A stretch of 14,382 nucleotides of DNA from Pseudaestuariivita sp. GTDB taxonomy: Bacteria; Pseudomonadota; Alphaproteobacteria; Rhodobacterales; Rhodobacteraceae. The position numbers were made by a program, and so were the translations under genes. This document shows, in pieces, positions 14,333 through 14,382 of this stretch. The stretch is taken from NCBI GenBank assembly GCA_020629995.1, contig JAHDCH010000043.1:1-14382 (forward strand). Reading direction: 5' to 3'. A model generated the notes under the pieces. That model made no database searches and had not been told where the DNA came from. It saw only the letters and a list, made by a program, of their open reading frames with translations. Position 1 is the stretch's first letter. Every line of letters begins with the position of its first letter.

Positions 14333-14382
14333 ATGCGGACACGTTTGGGTATCAAGATCGACCACATCCTGGAGCGGCATTT
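14333..14382 (+). CDS. N-terminus of a probable M23 family peptidoglycan metallopeptidase, cut by the right edge
   Basis: Only 16 complete codons are present, from ATG at 14333, reading MRTRLGIKIDHILERH and probably Phe next. GGAG lies 8 nt upstream, so the start is sound. In roseobacter genomes, M23-type (LytM/peptidase) proteins that I remember begin with nearly this sequence (MRTRL...K...LERxFPE) before a membrane anchor, and sit after DUF455 genes and before a bactofilin gene. The identification rests on that memory and on the neighbour. Domain, active site and length are outside the window. The 244-bp leader (14089-14332) holds three small inverted repeats and a weak promoter candidate, so it is probably transcribed from its own promoter. 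Confidence 0.6.
   Translation, partial: MRTRLGIKIDHILERH

Overview
The window looks like chromosomal DNA of a marine alphaproteobacterium of the order Rhodobacterales (Roseobacter group). The grounds are the GC-rich codon use, a Rhodobacterales-type Hint domain protein, a DUF455 protein followed by a gene whose first residues resemble the roseobacter M23-type peptidoglycan peptidases, and an intergenic hairpin of a type I remember as common in these genomes. This placement is inference from protein content; no rRNA or tRNA gene is present.

Layout. From 12614 down to position 1 every gene lies on the minus strand; from 12725 to the right edge every gene lies on the plus strand, so 12615-12724 is a divergent intergenic region. 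In transcription order on the minus strand: a large AsmA/YhdP-type envelope protein, queA (queuosine tRNA modification) and a membrane-anchored DUF1963 protein form one tight unit (6-nt gap, then a TGATG overlap). They are followed by a YcaD-like MFS transporter, a DUF924 protein and lpdA (dihydrolipoyl dehydrogenase), each separated by 125-135 bp and probably with its own promoter. An 18-bp perfect palindrome lies just upstream of lpdA, and a hairpin terminator follows it.

Beyond the terminator is the accessory part of the window: a Hint (hedgehog/intein) domain protein, an amidinotransferase/dimethylargininase-fold enzyme and a probably secreted protein of unknown family. The last two overlap by ATGA. 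The secreted protein gene runs off the left edge, has clearly lower GC (about 50% in sampled lines, against about 63% next door) and is easy to miss because its reading frame has no stop inside the window. The leader of the Hint gene is unusually structured: two copies of a TTGnCCAATT motif 30 bp apart, then a hairpin that holds the Shine-Dalgarno sequence in its stem.

On the plus strand, a Bcp/PrxQ peroxiredoxin is followed by a strong hairpin, a DUF455 ferritin-like protein, and the first 16 codons of a probable M23 peptidase gene cut by the right edge.

Most of the window is ordinary housekeeping and envelope genes. The part most likely to hold something undescribed is 1-2780: the Hint / amidinotransferase / secreted-protein set and its leader. 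Nothing here proves that these three genes form a system. There is no CRISPR array, insertion sequence, integrase, phage gene, rRNA or tRNA that I can support.
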